Assembly: GCF_000705555.1 (NCBI RefSeq)
Contig: NZ_JMQN01000004.1
Span: forward strand, 47,143-111,142
DNA from: Marinobacterium lacunae
Lineage (GTDB): Bacteria; Pseudomonadota; Gammaproteobacteria; Pseudomonadales; Balneatricaceae
Direction: 5' to 3'
Length of the DNA stretch: 64,000 nt
The notes beneath the pieces were generated by a model. The model was not told the origin of the DNA and ran no database searches. It saw only the letters and a list, made by a program, of their open reading frames with translations. Shown here piece by piece: positions 19,166 through 28,808 of this stretch (positions within the stretch are counted from its first letter, which is position 1; every line of letters starts with the position of its first letter). The translations under genes and the position numbers were made by a program.

Positions 19166-20221
19166 ATGGCGCTTATTCGATTAAGTTCGCCCCACGTATA
19201 CAAGGCAAATAGTACCGCCAACGTCATGCGTCTGGTGTTGATCGCCACCCTGCCCGGCATCCTGGCCATGACGTTTTTCTTTGGTTGGGGAACACTTATA
19301 CAGATAGCACTTGCCGGCTCTTTGGCGCTCGCATTTGAAGCAGCGATATTGAAACTGCGTAAACGCCCGGTCGGTTTTTTCCTGAGCGATGGCAGCGCGT
19401 TGGTGACAGCGATCCTCCTCGCTGTTGCATTGCCGCCATTCTCGTCATGGTGGGTGACCGCCACAGGTATATTCTTTGCAATCGTGATCGCCAAGCACCT
19501 GTATGGTGGCCTTGGCAACAACCCGTTCAACCCGGCAATGATCGCGTACGCCTTGCTACTGGTATCCTTTCCGGTCGAGATGACCCGCTGGACATCGCCA
19601 ATGACTCAGAACGGCGGTGGATGGCAGATCGCGAGTTTTGCCGACACCCTACAGGCCATCTTCGGCAGCGTTGAAGCAAGCTGGTACGACAGTTTCACCG
19701 GCGCCACACCACTGGATGCGCTTCGGCACCGTGGTGCCTTAACAACAGAGGAACTCTGGCGCAGCTCGGACGTTCTCCTAAATGGTGTAGGGGCCTGGTA
19801 CGCGGTCAGTGCAGCCTGGTTCATGGGCGGCATCTTTCTGCTGTCACGCAAGATTTTCACCTGGCACACCCCGCTTTCGATGCTGATTGCCCTATTCCTG
19901 ACCGCCAGCGCATTTTATGGCTTCGACCCCGACAACTACATAAGTCCGATGGTGCACCTGGGCGTGGGTGCTACCATGCTTGGCGCATTTTTCATCGCGA
20001 CCGACCCGGTCACTTCGGCAACAAGCAACCGGGGCAAGATCGTGTTCGGGGCCTTACTGGGCATTCTTATCTATATCATCCGCACGTGGGGCAGCTATCC
20101 GGATGCGGTGGCTTTTGGGGTGCTGCTGATGAACCTGTGTGCACCGTTCATAGACCAGTACACCCAGCCTCGTACCTACGGCCATTCCAGCGCCAACCGC
20201 GGCATGAAAGGGAAGAACTAG
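19166..20221 (+). CDS. rnfD: Rnf complex subunit RnfD
   Basis: RnfD, 351 residues, is a polytopic inner-membrane subunit carrying a covalently bound FMN. The likely flavinylated threonine is in SFTGATPLDAL near residue 176. Nine to ten hydrophobic segments are visible, with the NPFNPAM motif near residue 115 and TDPVTSATS near 280, both typical of RnfD and NqrB. The 25-bp gap from rnfC and the 2-bp gap to rnfG keep it in the operon. Confidence 0.95.
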   Translation: MALIRLSSPHVYKANSTANVMRLVLIATLPGILAMTFFFGWGTLIQIALAGSLALAFEAAILKLRKRPVGFFLSDGSALVTAILLAVALPPFSSWWVTATGIFFAIVIAKHLYGGLGNNPFNPAMIAYALLLVSFPVEMTRWTSPMTQNGGGWQIASFADTLQAIFGSVEASWYDSFTGATPLDALRHRGALTTEELWRSSDVLLNGVGAWYAVSAAWFMGGIFLLSRKIFTWHTPLSMLIALFLTASAFYGFDPDNYISPMVHLGVGATMLGAFFIATDPVTSATSNRGKIVFGALLGILIYIIRTWGSYPDAVAFGVLLMNLCAPFIDQYTQPRTYGHSSANRGMKGKN

Positions 20222-20223
20222 TC

Positions 20224-20859
20224 ATGACAGAGATGTTTGGCGCAGTACGTCGCAGCAGCCTGGGTATCGGCATTTTTGCTATTGTCACAGCAGGCGTAAT
20301 AGCCGTTACCCAGGTCGCAACCAAAGATAAAATCGAATCCAATATCGCCGAAGCAGAAGCCAAGGCGCTTTATGAGATACTGCCCCGCTCCATCGATGAC
20401 AAACTGCATGAGCACCGCGTGCCGCTCACCGCACCGGAGCTGGGCCTCAGCCAGTCGCGCTATGCCTGGCAGGCGATAGTCGACGGAGAGGTTCGTGGCA
20501 TCATCATGCCGGTTGTCGCCCCAGATGGTTACAGCGGTGACATCGGGCTGCTCGTCGGCCTCAATCGCGACGGCAGCGTCGCTGGCGTTCGAGTAACATC
20601 ACACAAGGAAACACCGGGACTGGGTGACAAGATAGAACCCGCCAAGTCTAACTGGCTTGAGAATTTTGTCGGACAGTCTATGGATGGCAATAACGACAGC
20701 AGCTGGGCTGTCAAAAAAGATGGCGGTCGCTTTGACCAGTTCACGGGCGCCACTATCACACCACGGGCTGTAGTAAACGCCACAGGCCGTGCGATTCAGT
20801 ACTTCCGCGCCCACCAAGCGCAACTGCTCACACCGGTCGCCGACCATAAGGGCGAATAA
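20224..20859 (+). CDS. rnfG: Rnf complex FMN-binding subunit RnfG
   Basis: RnfG, 211 residues, is mostly periplasmic, with one N-terminal membrane helix ([20 protein letters not shown]). The covalent FMN attachment site is the threonine in [13 protein letters not shown] near residue 173, the S/TGAT signature of the family. I start at ATG 20224, two bases after the rnfD stop; an earlier in-frame start would lie inside rnfD. rnfE follows after 13 bp. Confidence 0.95.
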   Translation: MTEMFGAVRRSSLGIGIFAIVTAGVIAVTQVATKDKIESNIAEAEAKALYEILPRSIDDKLHEHRVPLTAPELGLSQSRYAWQAIVDGEVRGIIMPVVAPDGYSGDIGLLVGLNRDGSVAGVRVTSHKETPGLGDKIEPAKSNWLENFVGQSMDGNNDSSWAVKKDGGRFDQFTGATITPRAVVNATGRAIQYFRAHQAQLLTPVADHKGE

Positions 20860-20872
20860 CAGGAGCATCAGC

Positions 20873-21574
20873 ATGAGCGTCGATTATCGAAAGATCACCC
20901 TGAACGGGCTATGGCATAACAACCCTGCGCTCGTACAATTGCTCGGCCTTTGCCCGCTTTTGGCCGTCACCAGCTCGGTCGTCAATGCACTGGGCCTCGG
21001 CCTTGCCAGCACCCTGGTTCTGAGCAGCTCCAACCTGACGGTTTCTCTATTTCGCCACCTGGTTCCGGAGACTGTGCGCCTGCCGATATTTGTCATGATC
21101 ATTGCGTCTTTCGTAACCGCAATTGAACTCCTGATGCAGGCTTTCACCTACGAGCTTTATCTCATCCTCGGTATCTTCATCCCGCTGATTGTCACTAACT
21201 GCGTCATCATGGGACGCGCCGATGCATTCGCCGCTAAAAACCCCGTATCCGCCTCATTACTGGACGGTTTCATGATGGGGGTCGGCTTTACCAGTGTCCT
21301 CGTTGTACTGGGTGCCATCCGCGAGATACTGGGTACTGGCGCCATCTTCTCGAACATGCACCTGCTGTTTGGGGAAGGCGCGCGCCACTGGACCATCGTA
21401 TTATCAGGGCATTACGAGGGTTTCCTGTTTGCCATTCTGCCGCCCGGTGCCTTTGTGGGCATGGGCTTTCTGATTGCGCTGAAAAACATCATCGACGCCC
21501 GCGCCGAGTCAAAACGCAGCATCGAACCCAAAGCACAGAGCTCCGGCAACAAGCGTGTTCGCGTGACTGGCTGA
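20873..21574 (+). CDS. rnfE: Rnf complex subunit RnfE
   Basis: RnfE, 233 residues, is the membrane partner of RnfA. It shares the mirrored cysteine motifs [16 protein letters not shown] and [16 protein letters not shown] that together with RnfA hold a 2Fe-2S cluster in the membrane. Six helices are visible, and the C-terminus is a short basic tail. AGGAG lies 8 nt before ATG 20873. It closes the Rnf operon; the next gene starts 139 bp later, beyond a long inverted repeat. Confidence 0.95.
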   Translation: MSVDYRKITLNGLWHNNPALVQLLGLCPLLAVTSSVVNALGLGLASTLVLSSSNLTVSLFRHLVPETVRLPIFVMIIASFVTAIELLMQAFTYELYLILGIFIPLIVTNCVIMGRADAFAAKNPVSASLLDGFMMGVGFTSVLVVLGAIREILGTGAIFSNMHLLFGEGARHWTIVLSGHYEGFLFAILPPGAFVGMGFLIALKNIIDARAESKRSIEPKAQSSGNKRVRVTG

Positions 21575-21613
21575 TTCAGTTTTGGTTATTACTTGACCAG
21601 AGGCTCCTTTTCG

Positions 21614-21678
21614 ATTCAAATAGTTAGCTTCTTCTGGCCGGTCTTTAGGAGTGCCGGGCAGAAGCAGACTATTTGAAT
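21614..21678. repeat. 65-nt inverted repeat between rnfE and the signalling genes
   Basis: Perfect 11-bp ends (ATTCAAATAGT at 21614-21624, ACTATTTGAAT at 21668-21678) enclose further pairing (GCTTCT with AGAAGC, CCGG with CCGG) around a loop of about 12 nt. The whole makes one long, partly bulged hairpin. The plus-strand 3' flank is A-rich, not T-rich, so a standard plus-strand terminator is not certain. It may terminate rnf transcription or be a remnant of a small palindromic element. Confidence 0.6.
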
Positions 21679-21713
21679 AAAAAACCATAGCCAGCCACAC
21701 CCATCAAGGAGCC

Positions 21714-22715
21714 ATGGTGAGTGCGCCCATACCCGTTCTAATCTGCGACGACTCCGCTTTTGCACGCAAGCAGATGATTCGAGCCCTGTCCGAATGGAAC
21801 GTCAGTATCACCGAAGCCAGCCACGGACTGGAAGCGCTTGAGGCGATCCGCGCAGGCAAAGGCCACCTTCTCTTTCTTGATCTTAATATGCCGATTCTCG
21901 ATGGCTATCAGGTTCTGGAGAGAATTCGTGCGCAAGACCTCCAAACATTGGTCATTGTGGTGTCTGGCGACGTACAGAGCGAGGCAAAAAGCCGCGTACT
22001 CGGTCTCGGCGCGCTGGGATTTATTAACAAGCCCATAGACGCAAAACTGCTTCAGCAATCGCTCGCCGAATACGGTCTGGCTGACGAACTCGAAAAGCGC
22101 CAGAGCGCACAACCAAAGGCGCAAGGCAGCTCAGCCCCCTCTTTCGATGAGCTGTATCAGGAACTCTCCAACGTTGCCATGGGCAGAGCCGGCGCCCTGC
22201 TCTCCGAGCTGCTCGGCGTTTTCATCCACCTCCCTGTTCCCAAGGTAAGAATGTGCGCATCCGACGATATTGCCGCACTTCTTGAACAGTTGCGCATAGA
22301 GTCCGACAGCAGCGGAACGCTCTGCCAAGGCTTTATCGGGCCCGGGATCGCTGGCGAGGCGTTGCTGATATTCGACCAGCACAGCATGGAAGACATGGCA
22401 CGCCTTATGAAAGTCGAAGGCGATCTTACGCCCTCTCATCAGCGCGAAATGCTGCTCGATGTGTCCAACGTGCTGATAAGCGCCTATCTGGGAGAACTGG
22501 GTCGGCAGCTTGATATAGAGTTCAGTCAAGGCGTGCCGGTGATTTTGGGCCAGCACTACCACCTACCGGATCCGGGTACACTCAAGCGCTGGAAACGTAC
22601 GCTCTCGATTGAGGTTGGGTATCGTATCGAAGGCTTCGATATAAGCTGCAATCTCCTGTTACTGTTCACCGACGACTCGATCAACGCACTCAACGATATA
22701 GCGAGATATCTCTGA
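21714..22715 (+). CDS. Response regulator with CheC/CheX-like phosphatase domain
   Basis: This 333-residue soluble protein joins a CheY-type receiver (residues 1 to about 120) to a CheC-like domain. In the receiver the acidic pocket is ICDDSAF, the phosphoacceptor aspartate is in LFLDLNMP near residue 56, and the conserved serine and lysine are in VVSGD and INKPID. The second part has two CheC-type half-motifs with the E/D-x-x-N pattern followed by proline about 22 residues on: ELSNVAMGRAGALLSE and DVSNVLISAYLGELG. CheC proteins dephosphorylate CheY-P. The stop overlaps the start of the next gene (TGATG), so it is coupled to the diguanylate cyclase. Its target is unknown. Confidence 0.85.
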   Translation: MVSAPIPVLICDDSAFARKQMIRALSEWNVSITEASHGLEALEAIRAGKGHLLFLDLNMPILDGYQVLERIRAQDLQTLVIVVSGDVQSEAKSRVLGLGALGFINKPIDAKLLQQSLAEYGLADELEKRQSAQPKAQGSSAPSFDELYQELSNVAMGRAGALLSELLGVFIHLPVPKVRMCASDDIAALLEQLRIESDSSGTLCQGFIGPGIAGEALLIFDQHSMEDMARLMKVEGDLTPSHQREMLLDVSNVLISAYLGELGRQLDIEFSQGVPVILGQHYHLPDPGTLKRWKRTLSIEVGYRIEGFDISCNLLLLFTDDSINALNDIARYL

Positions 22716-23674
22716 TGGGGCAGAACCAGCAGACACTGAGTATCGACGCCTTTCATTGGCATATCGGCCTGCTACAGAACCTTGACGTTGGCCTCGTGGT
22801 ACTTGATGAACAGTACCATGTACACCTTTGGAACTCCTTCATGGCCAACTACTCCGGCCTTTCCGACTCCGATGTACGCGAGCGCAATCTATTCGAGCTG
22901 TTCCCCGATCTTCCAGCGCAGTGGTTCAAGAGCAAACTGAATACGGTTTTTCATTTACGCAACCGCGCTTTTATAACCTGGCAGGAACGCCCCTGGCTGT
23001 TTAATTTCAAGCCGAACCGCCCCTTCACGGGGAAAGCGGCTCAGATGTATCAGAATGTTACCCTCATCCCACTCACCTCTCCGGACGGTGAAGTACATCA
23101 GATCGGTATACTGGTGTATGACATGACTGACGCGGCGATGAGCCACCTTGATCTTGAGGCCGCCAACCAGGAACTGGCCCGCTTAAGCAGAACCGATCGA
23201 CTGACCGGGCTGAGCAACCGAGGATACTGGGAAGAGTGCTTGGAACATGAATATGACCGCTTTCTTCGCAACCATCGATCAAGCAGCCTGATCATGCTCG
23301 ATATCGATCATTTCAAAAAGATCAACGATACCTACGGGCATCAGGCTGGCGATCAGGTCATTCGTTCTCTTGCACAGTTGATTAAAGAGCACATCCGCTC
23401 GACCGACAGCGCTGGTCGCTATGGTGGCGAAGAGTTCGGCATCTTACTGCCCGACACCTCCGACTCACACGCCGAAGTATTGGCAGAGCGTTTGCGCCGC
23501 GCAGCCCAGGACGCCCTGATTTATTATGGCGACGAAACTATACGCTTTACCCTGAGCCTGGGCATTGCTGAAAGCCAGCCTGACGATAGCCACCATGAGA
23601 GCTGGATCAAGCGCGCTGACGAAGCGCTATACAAGTCAAAACAAGGCGGTCGTAATCAGACCACCATTTTCTAA
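22715..23674 (+). CDS. PAS-GGDEF diguanylate cyclase
   Basis: This 319-residue soluble protein makes the second messenger cyclic di-GMP from two GTP. An N-terminal PAS-like sensor (residues about 15-130, with LLQNLDVGLVVLDEQYHVHLW) is followed by a short coiled linker and the GGDEF domain from about residue 155. DRLTGLSNRGYWEE, DIDHFKKINDTYGHQAGD and the active-site signature RYGGEEFGIL are intact; the inhibitory RxxD site is not evident before GGEEF. It overlaps the receiver-CheC gene by one base and is followed by nth after 30 bp. Confidence 0.92.
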   Translation: MGQNQQTLSIDAFHWHIGLLQNLDVGLVVLDEQYHVHLWNSFMANYSGLSDSDVRERNLFELFPDLPAQWFKSKLNTVFHLRNRAFITWQERPWLFNFKPNRPFTGKAAQMYQNVTLIPLTSPDGEVHQIGILVYDMTDAAMSHLDLEAANQELARLSRTDRLTGLSNRGYWEECLEHEYDRFLRNHRSSSLIMLDIDHFKKINDTYGHQAGDQVIRSLAQLIKEHIRSTDSAGRYGGEEFGILLPDTSDSHAEVLAERLRRAAQDALIYYGDETIRFTLSLGIAESQPDDSHHESWIKRADEALYKSKQGGRNQTTIF

Positions 23675-23704
23675 CTTATCAAACCCAGACACTTCCAGAC
23701 GCGA

Positions 23705-24346
23705 ATGAACGCCGAAAAACGCCACCAAATCTTCTCCAGACTGCGCGATCAAAATCCCAATCCAACCACAGAACTTGCCTATAAAACCCCGTTCGAGCTT
23801 CTCATTGCGGTCATTCTGTCAGCCCAAGCGACCGACGTCGGCGTCAACAAGGCAACAGCTAAACTGTATCCGATCGCCAATACGCCAGAAGCGATCCTGG
23901 CTCTAGGCCTTGAGGGGCTCAAGTCGTATATCAAGACAATCGGACTGTTCAACAGCAAAGCCGAAAACGTTATCAAGACCTGTCGGATACTGATCGAAGA
24001 ACACAACGGCGAAGTTCCGCAGACCCGTGAAGCGCTGGAAAAGCTTCCAGGCGTTGGCAGGAAGACCGCAAACGTTGTGTTAAACACAGCGTTCGGGCAA
24101 CCGACAATGGCCGTCGACACTCACATCTATCGCGTCTCAAATCGCACCAGAATCGCCCCCGGAAAAACCGTGCTTGAGGTTGAGAACAAGCTCATGCGCT
24201 TTGTGCCCAAGGAGTTCTTACAAGACGCACATCACTGGCTCATTCTACATGGCCGCTACGTCTGCACAGCACGCAAACCCAGATGCGGCGCATGCATTAT
24301 CGAAGACCTTTGCGAGTTCAAAGACAAGACTGAATACGGGGACTGA
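23705..24346 (+). CDS. nth: Endonuclease III
   Basis: Nth, 213 residues, is a DNA glycosylase and AP lyase that removes oxidised pyrimidines. The helix-hairpin-helix LEKLPGVGRKTANVVLN carries the catalytic lysine, the aspartate is in VDTHIYRVSNR, and the C-terminal 4Fe-4S ligands read CTARKPRCGACIIEDLC. The gene commonly sits directly downstream of rnfE in gammaproteobacteria; here two signalling genes lie between. Confidence 0.95.
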   Translation: MNAEKRHQIFSRLRDQNPNPTTELAYKTPFELLIAVILSAQATDVGVNKATAKLYPIANTPEAILALGLEGLKSYIKTIGLFNSKAENVIKTCRILIEEHNGEVPQTREALEKLPGVGRKTANVVLNTAFGQPTMAVDTHIYRVSNRTRIAPGKTVLEVENKLMRFVPKEFLQDAHHWLILHGRYVCTARKPRCGACIIEDLCEFKDKTEYGD

Positions 24347-25042
24347 GAAACGGCCCTACCCGCTTCAAGTTATACCCATATTCTGTTGATAAAACTGTGA
24401 ACAACACTATGAAAAATGGCTCCAGACAGCATGATTACTGGGCCCTATACAAACTGAACTCTTCCTAACCAAAGACACTTAACTAGTTGTTTTCTATAAA
24501 AAAGACCAAGAGAATAAAATAAAATCAAGTATTGACGCAGACTTTTTTTTAAAGGAACGATCAATCGGTGGATAAGCTCCGCCACCACTTTCATCATGTC
24601 CTGAGATGGAGCACCCGGACACCGAAATGACGCGCCGAGTCATTCGGAAAAACCATTCGGCCTCGAACCGCCCTAATCATGGCCGACAGGCGTGCCTCGG
24701 AAGGCTTTTGGGACGCACTGTAATATGCCAGCCGACGCACCAATCATGGCAGTGTACGATACCCACAAAATCTGTTGATAAAACGTTGGATAGTTTTTGG
24801 ATTGACGGCTCAAAGCCCCGAATTTACTGGCTTTCGCAAATCTGGTGGTTATTCAAACAAAGACTGACCAACCTTTAATAATCAATGACTTATAACCACC
24901 CATATTCAACAATCGGCCTCTAAAGATGGTTATACACATCCCCAAAAAACCAACCGGTCACCCTGTTAAAAAGTCAATAGGCAAGCGAGATTTAGCACCC
25001 TTTTTTTGACCCGGATCGGAAAGGGTATAACAGATACAAAAA
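24347..25042. other. Non-coding region with a cluster of DnaA-box-like sites
   Basis: This 696-bp gap between nth and yfaE has no convincing gene. It contains one exact DnaA box, TTATACACA (24930-24938), and six 9-mers one base from TTATNCACA: TTATACCCA (24370-24378), TTATTCAAA (24849-24857) and, on the minus strand, TTATCAACA (24384-24392 and 24773-24781), TTGTTCACA (24396-24404) and TTATCCACC (24567-24575). An AT-rich stretch with A/T runs lies near 24490-24555. About 0.5 such one-mismatch sites are expected by chance at even base composition. No dnaA, dnaN, mnmG or rep gene is nearby, so this may be a DnaA-titrating or regulatory locus rather than oriC. Confidence 0.4.
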
Positions 25043-25062
25043 ACCCGACTCAAGAGTCGGGT
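25043..25062 (-). terminator. Rho-independent terminator of nrdAB-yfaE
   Basis: A perfect 9-bp stem (ACCCGACTC / GAGTCGGGT) with a 2-nt loop is followed on the minus strand by TTTTTT. The stem is built partly from the last codons and stop of yfaE, so coding and terminator overlap. Confidence 0.9.
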
Positions 25063-25316
25063 ATTTCAATTTCTATATGACTGACCGGACGGCAGCAACA
25101 GGTCAGGATTTCGTCATCGTCCAGATCAACCAAACTATCCTGAACCGACTCCACCTCGCCATCTATCAGCCGCACTCTGCAACAGCCACAATAGCCGCCC
25201 CTGCAGTTGTAAGGCGCCGGAATCTCCTGCGCCTCCAGCGCATCCAGCAACGAAAACTCGTACTGGTAGAAGAAGGTGTGATAGTTATTCACCTTTATGC
25301 GGGGAATACCTGACAT
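25050..25316 (-). CDS. yfaE: YfaE-type 2Fe-2S ferredoxin
   Basis: This 88-residue plant-type ferredoxin restores the diferric-tyrosyl radical cofactor of NrdB. The cluster ligands are in the pattern CRGGYCGCCRVRL (three cysteines) with the fourth in ILTCCCRP. Short length and position directly after nrdB (13 bp) are diagnostic for YfaE. Its 3' end folds into the operon terminator. Confidence 0.93.
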   Translation of the reverse strand: MSGIPRIKVNNYHTFFYQYEFSLLDALEAQEIPAPYNCRGGYCGCCRVRLIDGEVESVQDSLVDLDDDEILTCCCRPVSHIEIEIPDS

Positions 25317-25329
25317 GCATCACACCCTT

Positions 25330-26460
25330 TTATAGATCGAAACCATCAAAGTCGTCGGACTCGACATCGTTGTCGATCTGACCCACCAGATAGGAGCTGA
25401 TCTCGGACTCCTGAGGCGCAACCTGCACGTTATCGCTGATCAGCCAGGCGTTCATCCAGGGCAAGGGATTCTGGCGCGGCGGGAAGATCTCCTCGAGACC
25501 CAGCGCCTTCATCCGCACGTTGGTGATGTACTCGACATAATCGCCCAGAATGCGCGCATTCAAACCGATCATCGAGCCCTCGCTGAACAGGTACTCCGCC
25601 CAGTCCTTCTCCTGCTGCGCCGCCTCCTTGAATATCGCATACACCTGCGGCTTGCACTCTTCGGCGATCTGCTTGAAGTCCGGATCATCAGTACCGGCCT
25701 TCATCAGGTTCAGCATATGTTGGGTTCCGGTCAGGTGCAGCGCCTCATCCCGCGCGATCAGGCGGATAATCTTGGCGTTGCCCTCCATAATGGCGCGCTC
25801 GGCAAAAGCGAATGAGCAGGCGAAGCTGACGTAGAAGCGGATCGCCTCCAGCACGTTGACCGATACCAGCGTCAGGTAGAGGGTGCGCTTGAGGTTATAC
25901 AGCGTCGCATCCACCTCTTTACCGTCGATGCGATGCACCCCGGCACCATGTACGGTGTAGACGTTGACCAGCCCGATGAACTCGTCATAGAGGCGGGTCA
26001 CGGACTCGGCGCGGCGGATAATCTCCGGATTGGTCACGATCTGGTCGAATACCACCGAGGGCTCGGTGACGATGTTGCGGATGATATGGGTGTAGGAGCG
26101 GCTGTGGATCGTCTCGCTGAACGCCCAGGTCTCAAACCATGTCTCCAGCTCAGGCAACGACACAATCGGCAGGAACGCCACATTGGGAGAACGCCCCTGC
26201 ACCGAATCAAGCAGCGTCTGATACTTCAGATTGCTCAGAAAGATATGCTTTTCGTGCTCCGGCATCTTTTGAAAGTCTTTGCGGTCGGTACTGAGATCGA
26301 CCTCTTCCGGACGCCAGAAAAACGAGAGCTGCTTTTCGATCAGCTTTTCAAAAATCGGGTATTTCTGCTTGTCGTAGCGCGCCACATTGACGTTACGACC
26401 AAAGAACATTGGCTCACGAGTAGCATCGTGATCGCTCGGACTGAAAGTAGAATAGGCCAT
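25330..26460 (-). CDS. nrdB: Ribonucleoside-diphosphate reductase class Ia, beta subunit
   Basis: NrdB, 376 residues, houses the diiron-tyrosyl radical of class Ia ribonucleotide reductase. Iron-ligand motifs are visible in [20 protein letters not shown] and in [18 protein letters not shown]. The C-terminal tail ends in acidic residues that dock on NrdA ([13 protein letters not shown]). It is separated from nrdA by 83 bp and followed by yfaE, the usual order nrdA-nrdB-yfaE. Confidence 0.96.
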   Translation of the reverse strand: MAYSTFSPSDHDATREPMFFGRNVNVARYDKQKYPIFEKLIEKQLSFFWRPEEVDLSTDRKDFQKMPEHEKHIFLSNLKYQTLLDSVQGRSPNVAFLPIVSLPELETWFETWAFSETIHSRSYTHIIRNIVTEPSVVFDQIVTNPEIIRRAESVTRLYDEFIGLVNVYTVHGAGVHRIDGKEVDATLYNLKRTLYLTLVSVNVLEAIRFYVSFACSFAFAERAIMEGNAKIIRLIARDEALHLTGTQHMLNLMKAGTDDPDFKQIAEECKPQVYAIFKEAAQQEKDWAEYLFSEGSMIGLNARILGDYVEYITNVRMKALGLEEIFPPRQNPLPWMNAWLISDNVQVAPQESEISSYLVGQIDNDVESDDFDGFDL

Positions 26461-26543
26461 TCAATCATTCCTGAATGCAAAGGCAGAGATCACCCTCCCG
26501 TACAAACGGGAGGGGTCTGGTTAGTTCCGTCTGACAGAGACGA

Positions 26544-28808
26544 TCAGAGTTTGCAGGCGCCACCTTCACACCCCATGTCGTCGTGCGAGTCTTTCGCACC
26601 GTCACGGGTGTTGTGATAGTAAAGCGTCTTCACGCCATACTTGTAAGCGGTGAGCAGATCCTTGAGCAACTGCTTCATCGGCACCTTTTCGCCCGGGAAC
26701 TTGCTCGGGTCGTAGTTGGTGTTGGCCGAGATGGACTGATCCACGAACTTCTGCATGATACCCACGAGCTGCAGATACCCCTCGTTATTGGGGATAGACC
26801 AAAGCAGTTCGTAGCTATCCTTCAGCTTCAGGAAGTCCGGCACCACCTGCTTCATTACCCCGTCCTTGCTCGACTTGACGGATACGAAGCCACGCGGCGG
26901 CTCGATACCATTTGTCGAGTTGGTGATCTGGGAAGAAGTCTCGCACGGCATCAGCGCTGTCAGCGTGCTGTTGCGCAGACCGAACTCACGAATGTCTTCA
27001 CGCAGTGTTTCCCAGAAGTAATGCAGCGGCTCTTCGCAGAAGTCGTCGACATCACGCTTGTAGCTATCGATCGGCAAAATGCCCTGCGCATAAGTCGTCT
27101 CATTGAATTTCGGGCACGCACCCATCTCTTTGGCCAACTGGTTGGATGCCTTGAGCAGGTAGTACTGAATCGCCTCGAAAGTGCGGTGAACCAGACCGTT
27201 CGCAGAGCCATCAGAATAACGTACGCCGTTTTTCGCCAGGTAGTAGGCGAAGTTGGTGACACCGACACCCAGAGTACGACGCCCCATGGTGGCGTTGTGC
27301 GCTGCCGGCACCGGGTAATCCTGATAGTCGAGCAGGCTATCCAGTGCACGTACGATCAGGTCCGACAGGTTTTCCAGCTCGTCGAGATTTTCCAGCGCCC
27401 CCAGGTTGAACGCAGACAGCGTACACAACGCAATTTCGCCGTCCGGGTCGTTCACATCTTTCAAAGGCTTGGTCGGCAGCGCAATCTCGAGACAGAGGTT
27501 CGACTGCTTGACCGGAGCCACGGTCGGATCGAACGGACTATGCGTATTACAATGATCGACGTTCTGAATATAGATACGCCCGGTCGAAGCGCGCTCCGAC
27601 GCGAGCAGACCGAATAGCTCTACCGCCTTCATCGACTTCTTGCGGATATTCGGGTCCTGTTCGTACTTGACGTAAAGGCGCTCGAACTCATCCTGATCGG
27701 CGAAGAAGGCATCGTAAAGCCCCGGCACGTCATGCGGACTGAACAGTGTGATGCTCTCACCCTTGATCATGCGCTGATACATCAGCTTGTTGATCTGAAC
27801 ACCATAGTCGATGTGGCGCACACGGTTCTCTTCAACACCACGGTTGTTCTTGAGCACCAGCAGAGACTCTACTTCCAGATGCCAGATCGGGTAGAACAGA
27901 GTGGCTGCACCACCGCGTACACCACCCTGTGAACAAGACTTAACCGCCGTCTGGAAGTGCTTGTAGAATGGGATACATCCGGTATGGAAGGCTTCGCCGT
28001 TACGGATCGGGCTACCTAGGGCACGAATACGACCGGCATTGATACCGATACCGGCGCGCTGAGAAACATATTTCACAATCGCCGCAGCGGTTGCGTTGAT
28101 GGAGTCCAAACTATCATCGGTCTCGATCAATACGCAGGAGCTGAACTGACGAGTTGGCGTACGCACACCGGCCATAATCGGCGTCGGCAGTGACAGCTTG
28201 AACAGAGAAGTCGCGTCATAGAAGCGCTTTACATAGTCCAGACGCGTCTCTTTCGGATAACCGGAGAAGAGACAGGCCGATACCAGCATGTAGAGCAGCT
28301 GCGGACTTTCGTAAACCTCGCCCGATACCCGGTTCTGAACCAGATACTTGCCTTCAAGCTGCTTTACTGCAGCGTAGCTGAAGTTCATGTCACGGCTGTG
28401 GTCGAGGTAAGCGTTAAGCTCATCGAGCTCTTCACGGCTGTAGTCGGTCAGCAGATGCTGATCGTAGCGTTTGTCTTCAACCAGTTTGACCACATGGTCA
28501 TACAGATGCGGCGGCTCAAAGCTCCCGAAGGCGCGCTTGCGCAGATGGAAGATGGCCAGTCGAGCAGCCAGATACTGATAGTCCGGCGCATCTTCAGAGA
28601 TCAGATCAGCCGCTGATTTGATCAGCGTTTCATGAATATCGGAGGTTTTTATACCGTCGTAGAACTGCAGGTGGGCCTTGAGCTCAACCTGTGAAACCGA
28701 AACATTTTCAAGCCCTTCAGCGGCCCAGATGATGACTCTGTGAATCTTTTCGAGATCGATCGCTTCCCGCCGCCCATCACGTTTGGTTACCATCAGATCT
28801 TGCTGCAT
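26544..28808 (-). CDS. nrdA: Ribonucleoside-diphosphate reductase class Ia, alpha subunit
   Basis: NrdA, 754 residues, reduces ribonucleotides to deoxyribonucleotides. An N-terminal ATP-cone (TKRDGRREAIDLEKIHRVI) provides activity control. Conserved parts of the active site are FSSCVLIETDDSL, NLCLEIALPTKPL with the catalytic cysteine, and the LMPCETSSQITNSTNGIEP region. The C-terminal cysteine pair that relays electrons from thioredoxin or glutaredoxin is in CEGGACKL. Two NrdR boxes lie 133 to 180 bp upstream of the start. Confidence 0.96.
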   Translation of the reverse strand: MQQDLMVTKRDGRREAIDLEKIHRVIIWAAEGLENVSVSQVELKAHLQFYDGIKTSDIHETLIKSAADLISEDAPDYQYLAARLAIFHLRKRAFGSFEPPHLYDHVVKLVEDKRYDQHLLTDYSREELDELNAYLDHSRDMNFSYAAVKQLEGKYLVQNRVSGEVYESPQLLYMLVSACLFSGYPKETRLDYVKRFYDATSLFKLSLPTPIMAGVRTPTRQFSSCVLIETDDSLDSINATAAAIVKYVSQRAGIGINAGRIRALGSPIRNGEAFHTGCIPFYKHFQTAVKSCSQGGVRGGAATLFYPIWHLEVESLLVLKNNRGVEENRVRHIDYGVQINKLMYQRMIKGESITLFSPHDVPGLYDAFFADQDEFERLYVKYEQDPNIRKKSMKAVELFGLLASERASTGRIYIQNVDHCNTHSPFDPTVAPVKQSNLCLEIALPTKPLKDVNDPDGEIALCTLSAFNLGALENLDELENLSDLIVRALDSLLDYQDYPVPAAHNATMGRRTLGVGVTNFAYYLAKNGVRYSDGSANGLVHRTFEAIQYYLLKASNQLAKEMGACPKFNETTYAQGILPIDSYKRDVDDFCEEPLHYFWETLREDIREFGLRNSTLTALMPCETSSQITNSTNGIEPPRGFVSVKSSKDGVMKQVVPDFLKLKDSYELLWSIPNNEGYLQLVGIMQKFVDQSISANTNYDPSKFPGEKVPMKQLLKDLLTAYKYGVKTLYYHNTRDGAKDSHDDMGCEGGACKL

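Noticed and set aside
24606..24878. A 90-codon plus-strand frame between nth and yfaE
   Set aside because: It has no ribosome binding site, an irregular composition rich in Arg, His and Trp, and no recognisable homology. The stretch is better described as non-coding with DnaA-like boxes.
24347..25042. Chromosomal replication origin oriC
   Set aside because: DnaA-like boxes are present, but dnaA, dnaN, mnmG, rpmH or parAB are not, and most boxes carry a mismatch. I keep it only as a DnaA-box cluster.
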